Assembly (NCBI GenBank): GCA_021396245.1
Contig: WNYE01000010.1
Location: forward strand, 372,001-436,000
DNA from: Sporothrix humicola
Taxonomy: Eukaryota > Ascomycota > Sordariomycetes > Ophiostomatales > Ophiostomataceae
Length of the DNA: 64,000 bases
Direction: 5' to 3'
The position numbers and the translations under genes are program-made. Position 1 is the first letter of the stretch; every line of letters begins with the position of its first letter. Under the pieces are notes generated by a model. The model made no database searches. It was given only the letters and a program-made list of their open reading frames with translations, and was not told where the DNA came from. This document shows, one piece after another, positions 20,970-33,099 of this stretch.

Positions 20970-23795
20970 CTACCGGAAGCGAGCACGGCAACGGCCCATA
21001 ACCTCGCCTTGGCAGACCAGCTCGGCACTGAATTCGGAACCGTCGAGCGTCAGGTAGATGTCAAAGTACACGCGGTAGAAAGTGCCCTGTGGTGTGTCCA
21101 TGCGCTCGAAGTCTTTCTCGAGGTTTTTGCGCGACAGATCGGACGTGAGGGTGACGACTTCCTTGATTCCTGGTAATTGTTAGTGATTGTCCAAAGATAG
21201 TGAGGGTTAAAAAAACTTGAAAATAATGGGTACGTACTTGGGTCTTTGGTGTACTCGGGGCAGACATCATCGTCGCACGCGTACAGGATATCCTCGTACA
21301 TGAGCGTGGCGCCGGGGGCGACCTGCCGGAAGAAGGAGACCTTGACGGGCTCGCCAATCTTGACCTTTTGGCCCTTCTGGACGAAAATCTGGCGCGTGAA
21401 CTTGCAACGGTCCTTGCCGTCGAGCGAGGGCACACGGTATGCCTCGGGGTGGTAGCCCTCCTTGAAGGGTTGAAGGGTGGCCATGAGGTAGTGGCGACGG
21501 GCGATACGGTGGGTAATGATACGCTCCGTGATACCGGCAGTGACGGCACCCTTGACGATGGCGGCCACGGAGTCCATGGGACGCACAACCTTGGCCTGGA
21601 ACTGGGGCGGGACGTGCAGCTTGATCTGCTGGAACAAGAACTCGGAGGCACCGAAACCACCGACGACCAGAATGTTCTGCAGTGTGCGGTTCTGGGCCTG
21701 GATAGCAATGATCTGGTTGCGCACCAGCTCAAGAATGCGGTTGACAACAGGCTCGAAGCACTGCAGGATCTCCTCGTTGGTGAAAGTCATGTAACCCTCC
21801 TCGATACCGGCCTCGGGGAACTCGGCCTCGATACCGACGTCAACGGCCCACTTCTGACCGTTGTTGCGGAAGTCGGCCTTGATGCGGTTCTCAAAGTCCA
21901 TGATACACTTGGCGTACACACGGCCAGCCATCTTGGAGCCATCGGGCAGCTTCATCTTGCGGATCTTGGTACGCAGGATGTTGCTGAAATTCCGGTTCAG
22001 AGCGGTGGAACCGCACGAGTCACCGGAACCAGCGGTACACTCGGCGACCGTGAAGGGGTTCTCCTCCTCAACTTCGTAGGCAATCAAATCGACAGTACCA
22101 CCACCACAATCGACAATCAGCAAGGCATCGTGCACCTTGAGCTTCAACAGACCAGTCTTGGAGCAGAAGAGAGCAGCAGCCTCGGGCTCAGAGACAAGGG
22201 TCAGGCGGTTGTCGTTCTCGTCGCGGAGGAAGCCAGCCTGGATGGCGGCAGCACGGGTGGCGGCCTTGCCGGCGTCGTTCCAAATAGCAGGCACAGTGAG
22301 GTAGTAGCGGATGTTGCGCTCCTCACGGTTGAACACCTCACCGAGCGTCTTCTGAAGTGCAGCGCGCATAGCTTGGCGCAGCTTGAAGAGGTAGTCGGCG
22401 GCGACATCGATCTCGGACTTGCCTGGCGGCAGAGGCGGCAGGTTGATGGGGTCAATGTATGTGTTGCCAGACAGCATCAGCTGCAGCTTGAACCACTCAA
22501 CCTTTTGCACACCGGCCTTGGGGTAGCCCGTGGGCGCTAGGGCATCGGCGATATCAGGGCCCCAGCCGACAACCTTCTGGTACTGATCGTAGTAGAGGAC
22601 TGTGGGAATCTGGGGAATTTGTTAGTATGTTCCTTGGCATCGTTTTTATTTTCTTCAAAATAATGTTCTCGAGGTACGCGGCCTCTGACGACAATTGTCT
22701 CACCTTTTGCTTGGTGTAAGAACCGGCACCGGGCCATTCTGTGATAATATCCTCCTTCGCTTCGTTGTTGGTAGCGAACGCGAAAGCAACACCGGAAAAC
22801 GTAGTACCCTGTGAGTGTTAGTAGAACATCCAGTAAGATAAGAAAATATGGAGTCAAGGAAAATGCAATTATTTTGCAGAGAGGTTTCCAGGGGCACATA
22901 CGAAATCGATACCGACAATCAGCTGAGCCTTACTCCGGCTGCTGCCCTCGACTTCGGCTGCTGGGCGGCCATAGGCGGCAGGGACGGGCTGCGGTTGCGG
23001 CGGGACCTGGCCGTAGCCCTGCTGAGGAGCACCGTTGTAGCCCGGCGGGCCGCTCATAGCGGGAGGACCGCCAGGAATCTGCATCTGTGGCGGGTAGCCG
23101 GCGACGGGAGCGCCGGTGTTGATGGGGGGAGGGCCGCCAGCCATTTGTGTAGGAGGGGCACGGGGAGGGCCACCGGGAACAGGAGCGCCGGCAGGAGGAT
23201 ATCCAGGAGTGTAGCTGGGCGGGCGAGGCGCACCAGGGACGTTGTGGTTCATGGCGGCGGGCTGTTGGATGCCCAGGGGAGTGAGGCCGAACGGCTGTTG
23301 CTGCTGTTGCTGCAGAGGAGCACCAGCAGGCGGCGGCGTGAAAGCAGATGCAGGCTGTCCCGGAGCAGGACTGGTTGAGGCGTTGGGAGCGCCGATATGG
23401 CCACCAGACGCGGGCGAGGCAGAGGTCGGCGGCGGGACGGGCGGCAGCGGGCCTTGAAGACCAGCTGGTGACGGTTGAGGCGGCTGCTGCGGAAGAGGAT
23501 GCTGGGGCTGTTGTTGCGGCAGACCCGGAGGCGGTTGTTGTTGTTGCTGTTGTTGTTGAAGCTGGGGCGTCTGCGATGGAGGAGGGGGATGAGACTGGAG
23601 CGGGTGCTGCTGGCCAGGCGGGGGAGTGGGATGGGGAGAGGGAGAGGGAAACTGCTGGGGGATCTGGGGAGGGGCGGCAGAGACGTTGTAGACAGACTGT
23701 TGCTGGTTCGTAGACGGAGGAGGGCCTTGAATGCTGGCGGTGGATTTGCGTTTGCCAAAACCGAAGGCTTTCAGTCGAGTGTTCAGCGAACTCAT
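20970..23795 (-). CDS. HSPA12-like Hsp70-family protein with Pro/Gln-rich N-terminus (four exons)
   Basis: Exons are 22902-23795, 22704-22808, 21238-22609 and 20970-21169, giving 856 aa. Introns are 93, 94 and 68 nt with GTATGT, GTGAGA and GTACGT donors and CTAAC branch sites. Residues 1-285 are disordered and rich in Pro, Gln and Gly. The actin-like ATPase follows: LIVGIDFGTTFSGVAFAF (about 292-309, across intron 1), VDCGGGTVDLIAYEV (about 499), and ILVVGGFGASEFLFQQI (about 646). DCGGGTVDL is typical of the HSPA12 branch rather than canonical Hsp70. The C-terminus (ADALAPTGYPK to LVCQGEVMGRCRARFR) has no recognisable EEVD tail or full substrate-binding domain. Such proteins are numerous in fungi and animals and their clients are mostly unknown. 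The leader upstream of the ATG is very pyrimidine-rich on the coding strand. Confidence 0.9.
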
Positions 23796-26700
23796 AAGGA
23801 AGACTGGGAAGGGGAAAGGGAGGGGAGGGGAAGAGAAGAAATACGAAAGGGCCAGGAGAACGGAAAAGGGAAGAAAGAGAAAGAGAGTGAGGTGTGGAGG
23901 GGGGCGTGCAGAGAAAGAAAAAAAAGAAAAAAAAAAGAGGAAAATGGCTTGGGGCGGAGGGTAGGGCAAACAGTCTCTCTGACAAAGAAAAAGGTAGAGA
24001 GAGGAAGCAGACAACAGACAAATCTGTAGGGAAAAGCGCAGGGAAAATGGGCGAGAATAGGGAACGGAGAAAACGGGAGGGGACGAGGCCCAAGAAAACG
24101 AGCAAAACGGGCAATGCAGAGCTGCAGGGAGGGGTCGAGCAACGACAGAACAAGAGAAAGCGAGAAAAGAGGCGTTTCTCAGCAGCTGGATGGGCGGCGG
24201 ATAGAGTAGGGATAGGGGATCAAAGGAGGCGTCGCAGCATTCGGAACGGACAGACGATGGGGCTGTTGGTTGGAGATTGGGTGTGGGTTGGCATGGGAAA
24301 GGGGAAACGGTGAAGAAGAGGATACAAGACGAGAGACGATACACGACAACAAAAGAGCGGGGGCTACTGCGTCAAGAGACAGAAAGAGGCGGCGAGGAAG
24401 AGTGGGGAGGGCAGGAACGACAGGACTGAGCAGGACAGGAAAGCGGTTCCTGGGCGTAAGAAATTAGGACTATCAGGGCGGCTGGGCAGCGATGGCGTCC
24501 GGCTAGCTGCGCGATGTTCTTTCCTGTCGAGTCCAGCGAGCCCAGCCATGGCCTGTATTTGTCCTATTTATTCTTAGCAACTCGAGTTGCGCGGATAGCA
24601 ATTACGATACTGGGATACGAGTAGAGTACGAGCTGGGAAAGACCAGGGGACTAGTTTGGCACGGTTTGGAGCTTGTCTGCACTCGTTCTTGTCGGGTTTG
24701 CTGCCCCTTTCTCTTTCCTTGTTTGAGGTTCGAGTAATTTATTTTCTCACAATAGAAGGAGCGACAGAACAAATGTCAAAACAACAAAAGTTTTTTCATA
24801 CAAAATAACGGGAAGGAACGAAGGAACTCGATACTTCGTACACTCGAGGGAGCACGCCAAAGATGGGCAGACGAGGAAGGAGGGGAGGAGGGGGCAGCAA
24901 CGCCGCCAATTGGTGTCTGTTGGCTTTGACAGCGGGGTTGGCCAGGGGGGGTAAGCAAGCACCCTGCAAGTCGTCAAACGGTCGGGATGGTCTCACTCTG
25001 CAGGTAAGGCTGAGGCCCGGCCGTTCTAAATCAACGAATACGGAGGGGCGAATGGGGGGGAACGACGTGAGGCAATTACGGAGCTGCCAGGGGCCTGATG
25101 AGGGACCGTCAGCCAGACCGTATTACATGGAAATAATGGATACAAAAACTGAAGGAGTGCACTTAGTTAGGCAAGAACATACTTGGAGGGAAGGAGCTCT
25201 CATCTAACGTCGATCCAACACTACATGTCTCTTTGTCTGGCGAGGAAGGTATGACCGGTAGTACAAAGGGCTTCTTGGCCCAAGCAAGGGAAGAACTGTC
25301 CTGATCCGGACGCATGACCGGCTGCCGGAGATGTCTGTTGGTTTCGCTCTTCGAGTATTCTCTCTCGAGGAATCAAAACGACGCCCAACGAACTCTGGGC
25401 GCGTACGAGATGCAAGGACGACAAAACGGATGCTATCATGAGCCGTGGGGTCGTTTATGGCTGGTGTGCTTCGCCCCCAAGCTGGCGCTCCGTTTTGTCC
25501 CTGGCCCCACGCTAGGTCCCTCAGCCGCCTTTTATGGGGCCCCGAACTAATTTGCCAATTTTGCAAGGCGCACACAGGCACAGGTTCTCGTGCTGAGTAG
25601 GAAGAGGAAGGCGCGACTGGCAGGACTGACAGGGGCAGGAGAAGGACAAACAGTGCAAAAGCCTGCAAAATTTAGTAGAAGGAGCGCCCCAGGAGGAGTC
25701 GCTCACTCGGTAATAAGAAAACAACAGCCATCGTATGTCGTATTAATAAGGACAACTTTGAGTAGGAAAAGTCTGCTGCAGACGGATGCTACCGTTTTGT
25801 GATCCTTCTGTCTACTTTCGTCTCCGTTAGTAGCTTTCTCTTAGTGGTGTTTCGTAGGACTTTTGGTCTGCCAGTCCTAGGACTTTCCTTAGGTTTGCCG
25901 TTGCCGACCGCCGTTTAAACTAATTAGTTCCCAATTGGGTGGCAACTGCCAAACCGTTTCGCCTCCAGCTCCACATCGCACCTGCCTTATGGCTCTCATC
26001 TCCTCATGTCCTTAGTCTTTTGGCATTGAACGATAAAAAGAAAAAATTCAACGTCAATATCAATTCATCGTACAGTTGTTGGCCACCTAGGCAGTTCGTG
26101 GTGACGACTTTTGTCGATTTACAATCCTGACAATTGGCACAACCTGCCATTTGGACGCGCGATGCTCATCGCAGTCCTTTCCAGAAGCGACTATCTTGCT
26201 GCACTGATGCATGTTTTCTGCACCTCACCTGCAGCCCTTTGACTTTTCTTTTTGCCCACGTTTTTCACCGCCATCCTTTCACGCATATCCAGAGTACAGA
26301 TCCAGCCTTCATCCGTCTCCGTTCTCCATCTTCGTGGTTGGTCAAGCCTTCCGACGACCGCCGTCCGCCGTGTTCCGTCTTGACACCTGCTCCGCCACGG
26401 CGTTCTGCCTCGTTTTCCAGGAGGGGCTGTTGTTTTAGCGCCTGCCAGCAGTTCTCCAGAGTAGAAACAACCATCACCGATCAGCCAGGGTTGCTCAGCC
26501 TCAATCCAATATTGTTTACCAGTCTCCAGACAGCAGAGCACTTTCTCCCCGCGGTGTAACCTTTGATCCTTCGCCACGGAAGCGGTGTCGAGCCTTGAGG
26601 TTACTCTGTCGGCTTGACAGTCTCCTTTTGTTTATTTTGTACATTTCTCTCTTTCTTCCTTGTTGCACCTCATCAGGATCGACAACACCAACAGTCTGAT

Positions 26701-29700
26701 CTTTTAAAACGGCGGCAACTCTATTTTCATCTATATTTATCTATCGTCACCTTCAAACTTGCTCTGGATATGCTGATCGCCTTTTCCCTCTTCGTCTTTC
26801 CTACTTATACTCTTCACACTCTTGGTCTGATGCTTGGCGCACCCAACCCTTCAACGCCATCATCTTGAGTACATGTACCGCACGATGACCCAAACAAGTA
26901 AAAGACGTCCCGTTTGCGGCTGAAAATCGAAGCTCGGCTATCAACCACACTCGGCGTTGGACAAGATACTACATCCACACCTCTTCCACATTCAAGGCTG
27001 ATCGACTGGCTAGTTCTTGGACATCGTGCTAGAAGAATATTGGAAGCGTGGCAGGCCATACAGAGTCGTGGTCTGGGCCTCGTTGTTCGTGGCACCCATC
27101 TCTTTCTGCGGTAGCATGTCCACCTGTGGCTTTCTCTTTCTCAGCCTCATCAGAGTGCAAGACAACAGTCGGTCGATATGCATGATCTCTTGTGTAGACG
27201 ATCGTAGCCGTAGGAGAACAAAGGCTCGTATGCCTTGCTAGCCCAGATTTGCTTTGTTCCTGCTCGTGTTTGGTCTCATACAGAACAAGCGCCTATTCCA
27301 ATTCGCTTGACATGCTGTGTTAGTCAAAAGTGTATGTTGTACAAGTTACCATTGAGCAGGAACCTCGCGGCTGGTCCCGCTGCCGTCGTTCTCATCTTGA
27401 CGACATCGTCTGGGGTGAATCGGCACAGACAACGAGGATGTGACGATGCTCGGTCAACAGGCCTCTTCTATCCCACCGGGACATTCTATTTTCTGATAGC
27501 AAAAGTGAACAAAAATAGAGCATATTTTGTCTTCCCGGCAGCGGTGTCGGCAGGCTCAACGTCATTTCAATTTAACCGCCTGGCCGCCTCGCGAACCGGG
27601 CCAAACCGGCAAATACACGGACAGCATATATAAAGAGAAAAGGCCAGACGCGCCACGCGAATCAAAGACAAAATTAAATGGCCAAACTGGGTTTGGAATT
27701 TGGTTTCGAAACATCATCTGCTGTAGCATGGCAGTTGTAAATGCTTGCATGGTACTCAGTCCGTAAATCGGGCCAAACAGCATGGTGCTTCCTAGGATGT
27801 TTGATCTGATATTACATCACTACGACCTCATAGCAATGCCGTTGGTAATTTCGTGTCATATTTCTCTCCACGGAGGGCGGAAATACATCTTGAATGCACG
27901 TATAAGGAATAAAAGCACAGAGGAAAGAACGACCGCTTCTTGCTGACGTGTACTCTTTCCGTGATGCTGAGTATTTTACATCTACCTTCGCTCTTGCCAT
28001 TCCTGTATCATTTGTGGCACGACAACTGCCTAATCTGGCTGTCGGCCAAACGAGGCTGTAACAATCCGCGGAAAGAAGCTTCGACCGGCAGCCCTGCCTT
28101 CCTTTTGTCGTACCTTCTTACCTGGTTCTGCTCTTTCCTTCCTTTTTGCGGTGATCGTGAGGGGGCATGTCCACCCGAAACACGCTGCATTTCGCTCTCC
28201 GCTAGGGCCCTCCTGCCCCTTATCTACCACTTCTTGGTCGTGCCTTCCATCAGATCTCTGTTTCGCCCTCTCTTTCCCCAACATTTCTGTTTCGTTTCCA
28301 CAATTCCAATCTTTCTCGACCGCCTTCTTCTCCGACTTGTTTTTGTCTCCTTTTTGCATCCTCATTTCTGTGCAGCGTTTTCCGTCCTCTTTTGTGATTC
28401 TGCAAACTTGCATTTCCCCGGACCTACATCTCATCCCGCATTTCCTCGTTTCTGTCGTTTTTCTTGCCCCGTACTACCCCGTGCTCCGTGCTTCCTTTTG
28501 AACGCCACCTCCATTCCTCAACCGCCAATTGCTGCGAGATCGCAGCCCTGCCAAAGCTTCGCCGAATCAGCTTCACGCGATACAATACCTCTTTTGCGTG
28601 TTTTCTTTTTGCTTCATTCACTCTGGCCCTCTTGTTTTTGTTTCCTCTCGCTTGCCGCAGCCCTCCTTCCTGATTGCTCCTGGTTTCGGTTTCTTCGTCC
28701 TTCGTTCTTCGACGGCTCAGACGGCATCCCAGACCGTCTTGGCCCCATAATCGCGCCTCTGACGACGGTTACGATCTTGGTTCCTCCTTGATTTGCTGCC
28801 CTGTCATTTTCTTGCCTCGTTGCTCTCGAGGCGGCTTCTTCTTCGGCGGTTCTACCTGCTTGACCTGCGGCCAGCACTCTTGGACTCGGCGGTTCGGCCC
28901 CTTTCTCGCTCTTTTTATACGGACCACTCCACTGCAATCCTGCACCAGCAAAAGCCACTGGCCTGATTTGCCAATTCGATTTACAAGTCGAGGCAGGCGT
29001 GCAAAAGCACACAGGAAAGGAGCAAGAAAAGAAAAGAACAAAAAAAAAAAAACCGCTATTCCGCAGCGCGTGTCAATCTTCTGTTCCACGACAGAATAGA
29101 GGGATACAAATAATACTCGTACATCCGATGTGAGTCCCGCACCTCCTCGAGCCCCTGTGAAATTTTTGTTGGAGGCGTTGCACATGCATCAAGTACAATG
29201 TCTTTGTATCCCAGAAAACCTCCCCCATATCCCCATTTTCCCCCTTTGCCATCGTGTATTTCACCATTTCCCCACCTGGAATCAGAGAAAAAAAAAAGTG
29301 GGAGCAATGGAAACAGCGTGGTCAACCGTTGGGATGAAAAACAAAGCCCGCAAGCTAACACGGAGTCTGAAGCTTCCCGTGGGCCTTTTATTCTGATCCA
29401 ATTACGCCAGCCAACTCCGTGAGCTCCGGACACTGCAGCTGTGCTCCCTTTGTGCTCGTGTGCCCTGCCTACTTGCACATCCCCCTGATAGCGGGCCTGG
29501 TTTCTGCAATCTGTCGAGGCACCGGTGATCAATGACCTCATAATAGCGACCTGTCGTCCGCCCACCCATTCTGAAAGCAGAACCGCACATTACACGTGGG
29601 GTGAACCGGTAGTCGGGCGCATTGGTCGGCGCCCAGACGAGCACAGCACGCCGTAAAGCTGTCGCGCAGAAAAGTAGAGCCCGGCGGCGCTTCGTGGCGC

Positions 29701-30900
29701 GCCGCTGACGATGCTCTTGGCCACGATAACGACGCGCAGGATCAGGAACCACAACAGAGAAAGGCCAGCCGAAGATCACAAGCTCGCGCCCTGCAGGGTG
29801 TTGGTGTAATACCACCACAGCCATCTGCATTGGACGCAGCGCCTCTGCACGACACTCGCGGCCGTTCTCAAAAATTGCAAAGTTCCCAAAACCCTCAAAA
29901 CGCGCTGCAGAATCGATATTCTCATCTTGACGACAGAGAGAACGGTCCACTGAACAAATCGCGCACACCCACACCCACACCAACGTCTCTTAAAACCAAG
30001 TCGGCCCGCCTGCAACCCGCGTCGGCCTGCCTTCCATTTTCTGTTCTCCATGTGTTGTCTGTCGTTTCCGTCGTTACTGTCTTAGTAAGTACTTGTTCAG
30101 TTACTCTCTTGCTTCTATTCCCCCAAAAATTTGGCGCCCGCAGCTATCCCGCAGACGCTTTTGGCGTCCCTTTTTTGTTTTCTTTCTTTCTTTCTTTATT
30201 GCTGTTTTCCCTTTTTGGACCTCCGTGTCTTGCTCGCCTCTTTGCTTGTCCCAGCGCATTCGTTAGCCTCCGAGCTTTCTCCCTTAGTGTGCATGTTTCT
30301 TGCGTGTGTGTGCTTTGTATTAGTATTTTACGTCGCTCGTGGGGCACCTTGACGACCCCGCAATATGCTTCGATGCAGGAGCTCTCCTTTGCTCGGTCTT
30401 TTGCTGGCCTTTTTAGCCTCCATGGACTGACCCTCTTGGCCTGGCCCTCTTTTCCACACCCTCTTTCTTCCCCAAGATACGACACTGGAGTAATACTCCA
30501 AACTTCCTGACGTGTTGTTGGCTTTTGTCTGAGACTTAAAGCCCATCCTCTCCTCTCCTCCTCATGCCCTCTTCCTTCTTGCTTGGCTCTTTTGCCTCCC
30601 TTTTCGCCCTTTCTTCCCTTCCTTTTCTAGTCCTCTCATTGTTGTTTTTTATCATCCCACCTTACGGTTCCAAACGAGAGAGACATCCCTGTGTCTTTTG
30701 TCTGTATCGACGTCACCAGTGCCTCTAACCATAAAAAATCTTGCGCACTGCAGATTCTCCAATTCCTTCTTCGCGACACCAGCATCTACTACTATTCGCC
30801 TTTTCCCAGACCTGCCTTCTCGCCGCCTGTCGAAGAAGCAGCTCCTGTCTGCTCAAATCACCCCTTTCCAACAGCACCTCCCGTTTCAGTTCCTCTCGAC
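23796..30900. other. 7 kb gene-free divergent region, Hsp70-like / glucokinase
   Basis: No gene with family similarity or convincing codon use was found in any frame. From 23800 to about 24450 the + strand is purine-rich, which is the Hsp70-like leader on the other strand. About 24550-27900 is mixed, with short frames. About 27950-30900 is strongly T/C-rich on the + strand, with a TTTC repeat at about 30178-30197, and probably holds a long glucokinase leader. A perfect GTAAGT donor string is at 30085-30090, with a possible acceptor CAG at 30751-30753 after a CTAACC, so a 5'-UTR intron is possible. A non-coding RNA cannot be excluded. Confidence 0.45.
30178..30197. repeat. TTTC microsatellite in glucokinase upstream region
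   Basis: About five TTTC units, part of a long T/C-rich leader-like stretch. Confidence 0.8.
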
Positions 30901-32724
30901 ATGGCGCTCGCGGCCGAGACAAAGCGCATCGTTGCGCAGTTCGAGTATTCGGACGCTGACGTCAACATCGGCGTCAAGGAGTTTCTTCGCCAGATTGGTA
31001 TGTATTTCTTGCGCACACTACAGAGCGCACGACTCAATCGCGTGTGGTTGTAATCTTTGCTGGTTGCTAACTGATTTTTTTTTGGTTCTGTTTTAGACGA
31101 GGGTTTGGAAAAGTCCGGAACGAGCATGAGCCAGATCCCGACTTATGTTACGGCTGTTCCCAATGGCACAGAAAAGGTGGGTAGATCCAATGGGCAGCGG
31201 CCCAAAACTCGATGCTTTAATGCGCGTGGTGCAAGCGGGGCATCGCGCCTAAAATATGTACATGTCGTGCATCATGGTGCATGCATGCTAACAACGTGAC
31301 AGGGCCTGTACCTCGCGGTGGATCTCGGCGGCACGAACCTGCGTGTCTGCTCGGTGCGCCTCAATGGCGACAACTCGTTCAACCTCACGTACAGCAAGGC
31401 GGCTATCCCCAAGGCGCTGATGGTGGCCAAGACGGCCAAAGAGCTGTTCCAGTTCATTGCACAGCACATTGACAGCTTCATCAAGGAGCACCACTACGAC
31501 CACTACGAGCACCACGTCCGGCGCCGCGAGACGATGAGCAACCCGGAAGGCTACCGCGACGAGCATATTTTCCGACTCGGATTCACATTCAGCTTTCCCG
31601 TGCAGCAGGTTGGCATTAACAAGGGCTTCCTGATCCGGTGGACGAAGGGTTTCGACATTCCCGATGCCATTGGCAAGGATGTGTGCGCACTTCTGCAGGA
31701 GGAGATTGATATTCTGCACCTGCCCGTGAAGGTCGCAGCCCTTGTCAACGACACCGTGGGTACTCTGATGGCTCGTTCGTACACAAGCCCTGGCAAGACG
31801 GGCGCGCTGTTGGGCGCCATTTTCGGTACGGGCACGAACGGTGCGTACATTGAGAAGCTTAGCAACATCAAGAAGACGCTGGAGGGCGAGTACGACGGAA
31901 CGACAGGCGAGATGGTCCTCAACACGGAGTGGGGCTCGTTCGACAACCAGCTCAACGTGTTGCCCAACACGACGTTTGACATTAAGCTCGACTCGGAAAG
32001 TGTCAACCCAGGCATCCAGATGTTTGAGAAGCGCGTTTCGGGCATGTTCCTGGGCGAGATTCTGCGGATTGTGCTGGTGTCGCTGCTGCAGAACAAGTCG
32101 GTGCAGCTTTTCCACGACGACAACTCGAGCCACAATGACTGGAAGTCGACGACGACGATTGCTCCCGAGTCGGGCATTTTCAAGAAGTGGGGGCTGGACA
32201 GTGCCATCATGTCGGTAGCAGCGCTCGACAACACGCCGGACCTGGGCACGCTGCGGCAGGAGCTGGACTCGCAGCTGGACGTGTACTCGCCTTCGATGGA
32301 AGATGCGCAGGCATTCAAGGCCATTGCTTCTGCCATTGGTCGTCGTGCTGCACGCCTGTCTGCCGTGGCCGTCGGTGCGATTGTGCTGCAGTCGGGCAAG
32401 CTGACAGAGGGTGATGAGCCAATTGATGTTGGCGTGGACGGCAGTCTGGTGGAGCACTACCCGCACTTCCGGACGATGATTTACGATGCGCTCAAGGCGA
32501 TTGACGGCATTGGCCCCGACGGTGCCGAGCGGATCCGGATTGGCATTGCCAAGGACGGCTCGGGCGTTGGCGCGGCGCTGATTGCGCTGGTGGCGGCGAC
32601 GATGGAGAAGAAGCAGCCGACGGCGGCCGAGTCGCTGAAGCAGGTGCGCAGCGATGCCCTTCTGCAGACAGTCAATGAGGTGTCCGGCGAGACGACGCCC
32701 AACGAGGAGGCCATTGATGCATAA
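30901..32724 (+). CDS. glkA: Glucokinase (three exons)
   Basis: Phosphorylates glucose with ATP at the first step of glycolysis in the cytosol. Exons are 30901-30997, 31097-31176 and 31303-32724, giving 532 aa. Introns are 99 and 126 nt with GTATGT and GTGGGT donors and a GCTAAC branch before the second acceptor. Key blocks are YLAVDLGGTNLRVC (phosphate-binding, about 63-76), LGFTFSFPVQQ, KGFDIPDAIGKDVCALLQE, the catalytic Asp in ALVNDTVGTL (about 209), GAIFGTGTNGAYIE and MVLNTEWGSFDN. KDGSGVGAALIALVA at the end completes the ATP site. The sequence SYSPGKTG-like after the catalytic Asp and the overall length favour fungal glucokinase over hexokinase, though the split is based on memory of the family. 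The symbol follows Aspergillus usage. Confidence 0.92.
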
Positions 32725-33099
32725 ATGCCCTCGGAGATGAGGGAAAGAGGGCGAATGGAGTGAAAAATCATTGTTATCTGAGTTTATCCAGGGAAGCAAC
32801 GGGCTGTGTTTGTATTGGCAAGGAGCATTTTCTGTTACGGTTATGTAATTTTTCATTTGTCTTTTTTCACGTTTTGTCGTTTCACATCATCATTGTTAAT
32901 GGCATCTTTATATATATTGTCATCCAAAACATTATTATATTGTTCAAAATTTTGCTACCTTGGGCCAAGTGACCCTGTTGATTCGTCATCAGTTATCGAG
33001 TGCTAGTTTAATCTTTCAAAAAGTCTATGTCCCGAACGCCAGGTTTCTGTCTTGTTGTCTTCTTCTCTTTTTCCTTATCTTTTCTTTTCTTTTCATTTC
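32725..33099. other. Convergent 3' spacer, glucokinase / NAA50-like gene
   Basis: T-rich 3' sequence with AT-rich strings (32890-32960). No gene is visible. Confidence 0.45.

Noticed and set aside
21368..22540. 390-codon frame on the + strand opposite the Hsp70-like gene
   Set aside because: Shadow frame of a GC-rich, strongly conserved gene on the other strand.
24725..24745. GGTTCGAGTAA string resembling a tRNA B box
   Set aside because: No matching A box or cloverleaf upstream within 40-60 bases.
25204..25668. 154-codon frame on the - strand with a hydrophobic start
   Set aside because: No ATG, no family similarity, no codon bias. The apparent signal peptide is likely chance.
27940..28791. 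283-codon frame on the + strand
   Set aside because: Composition is T/C-rich leader sequence (Phe, Leu, Ser, Pro, Cys), with no motif and with similar open frames in all three phases.
31288..32856. 522-codon frame opposite glucokinase
   Set aside because: Shadow of the glucokinase exon; no independent motif.
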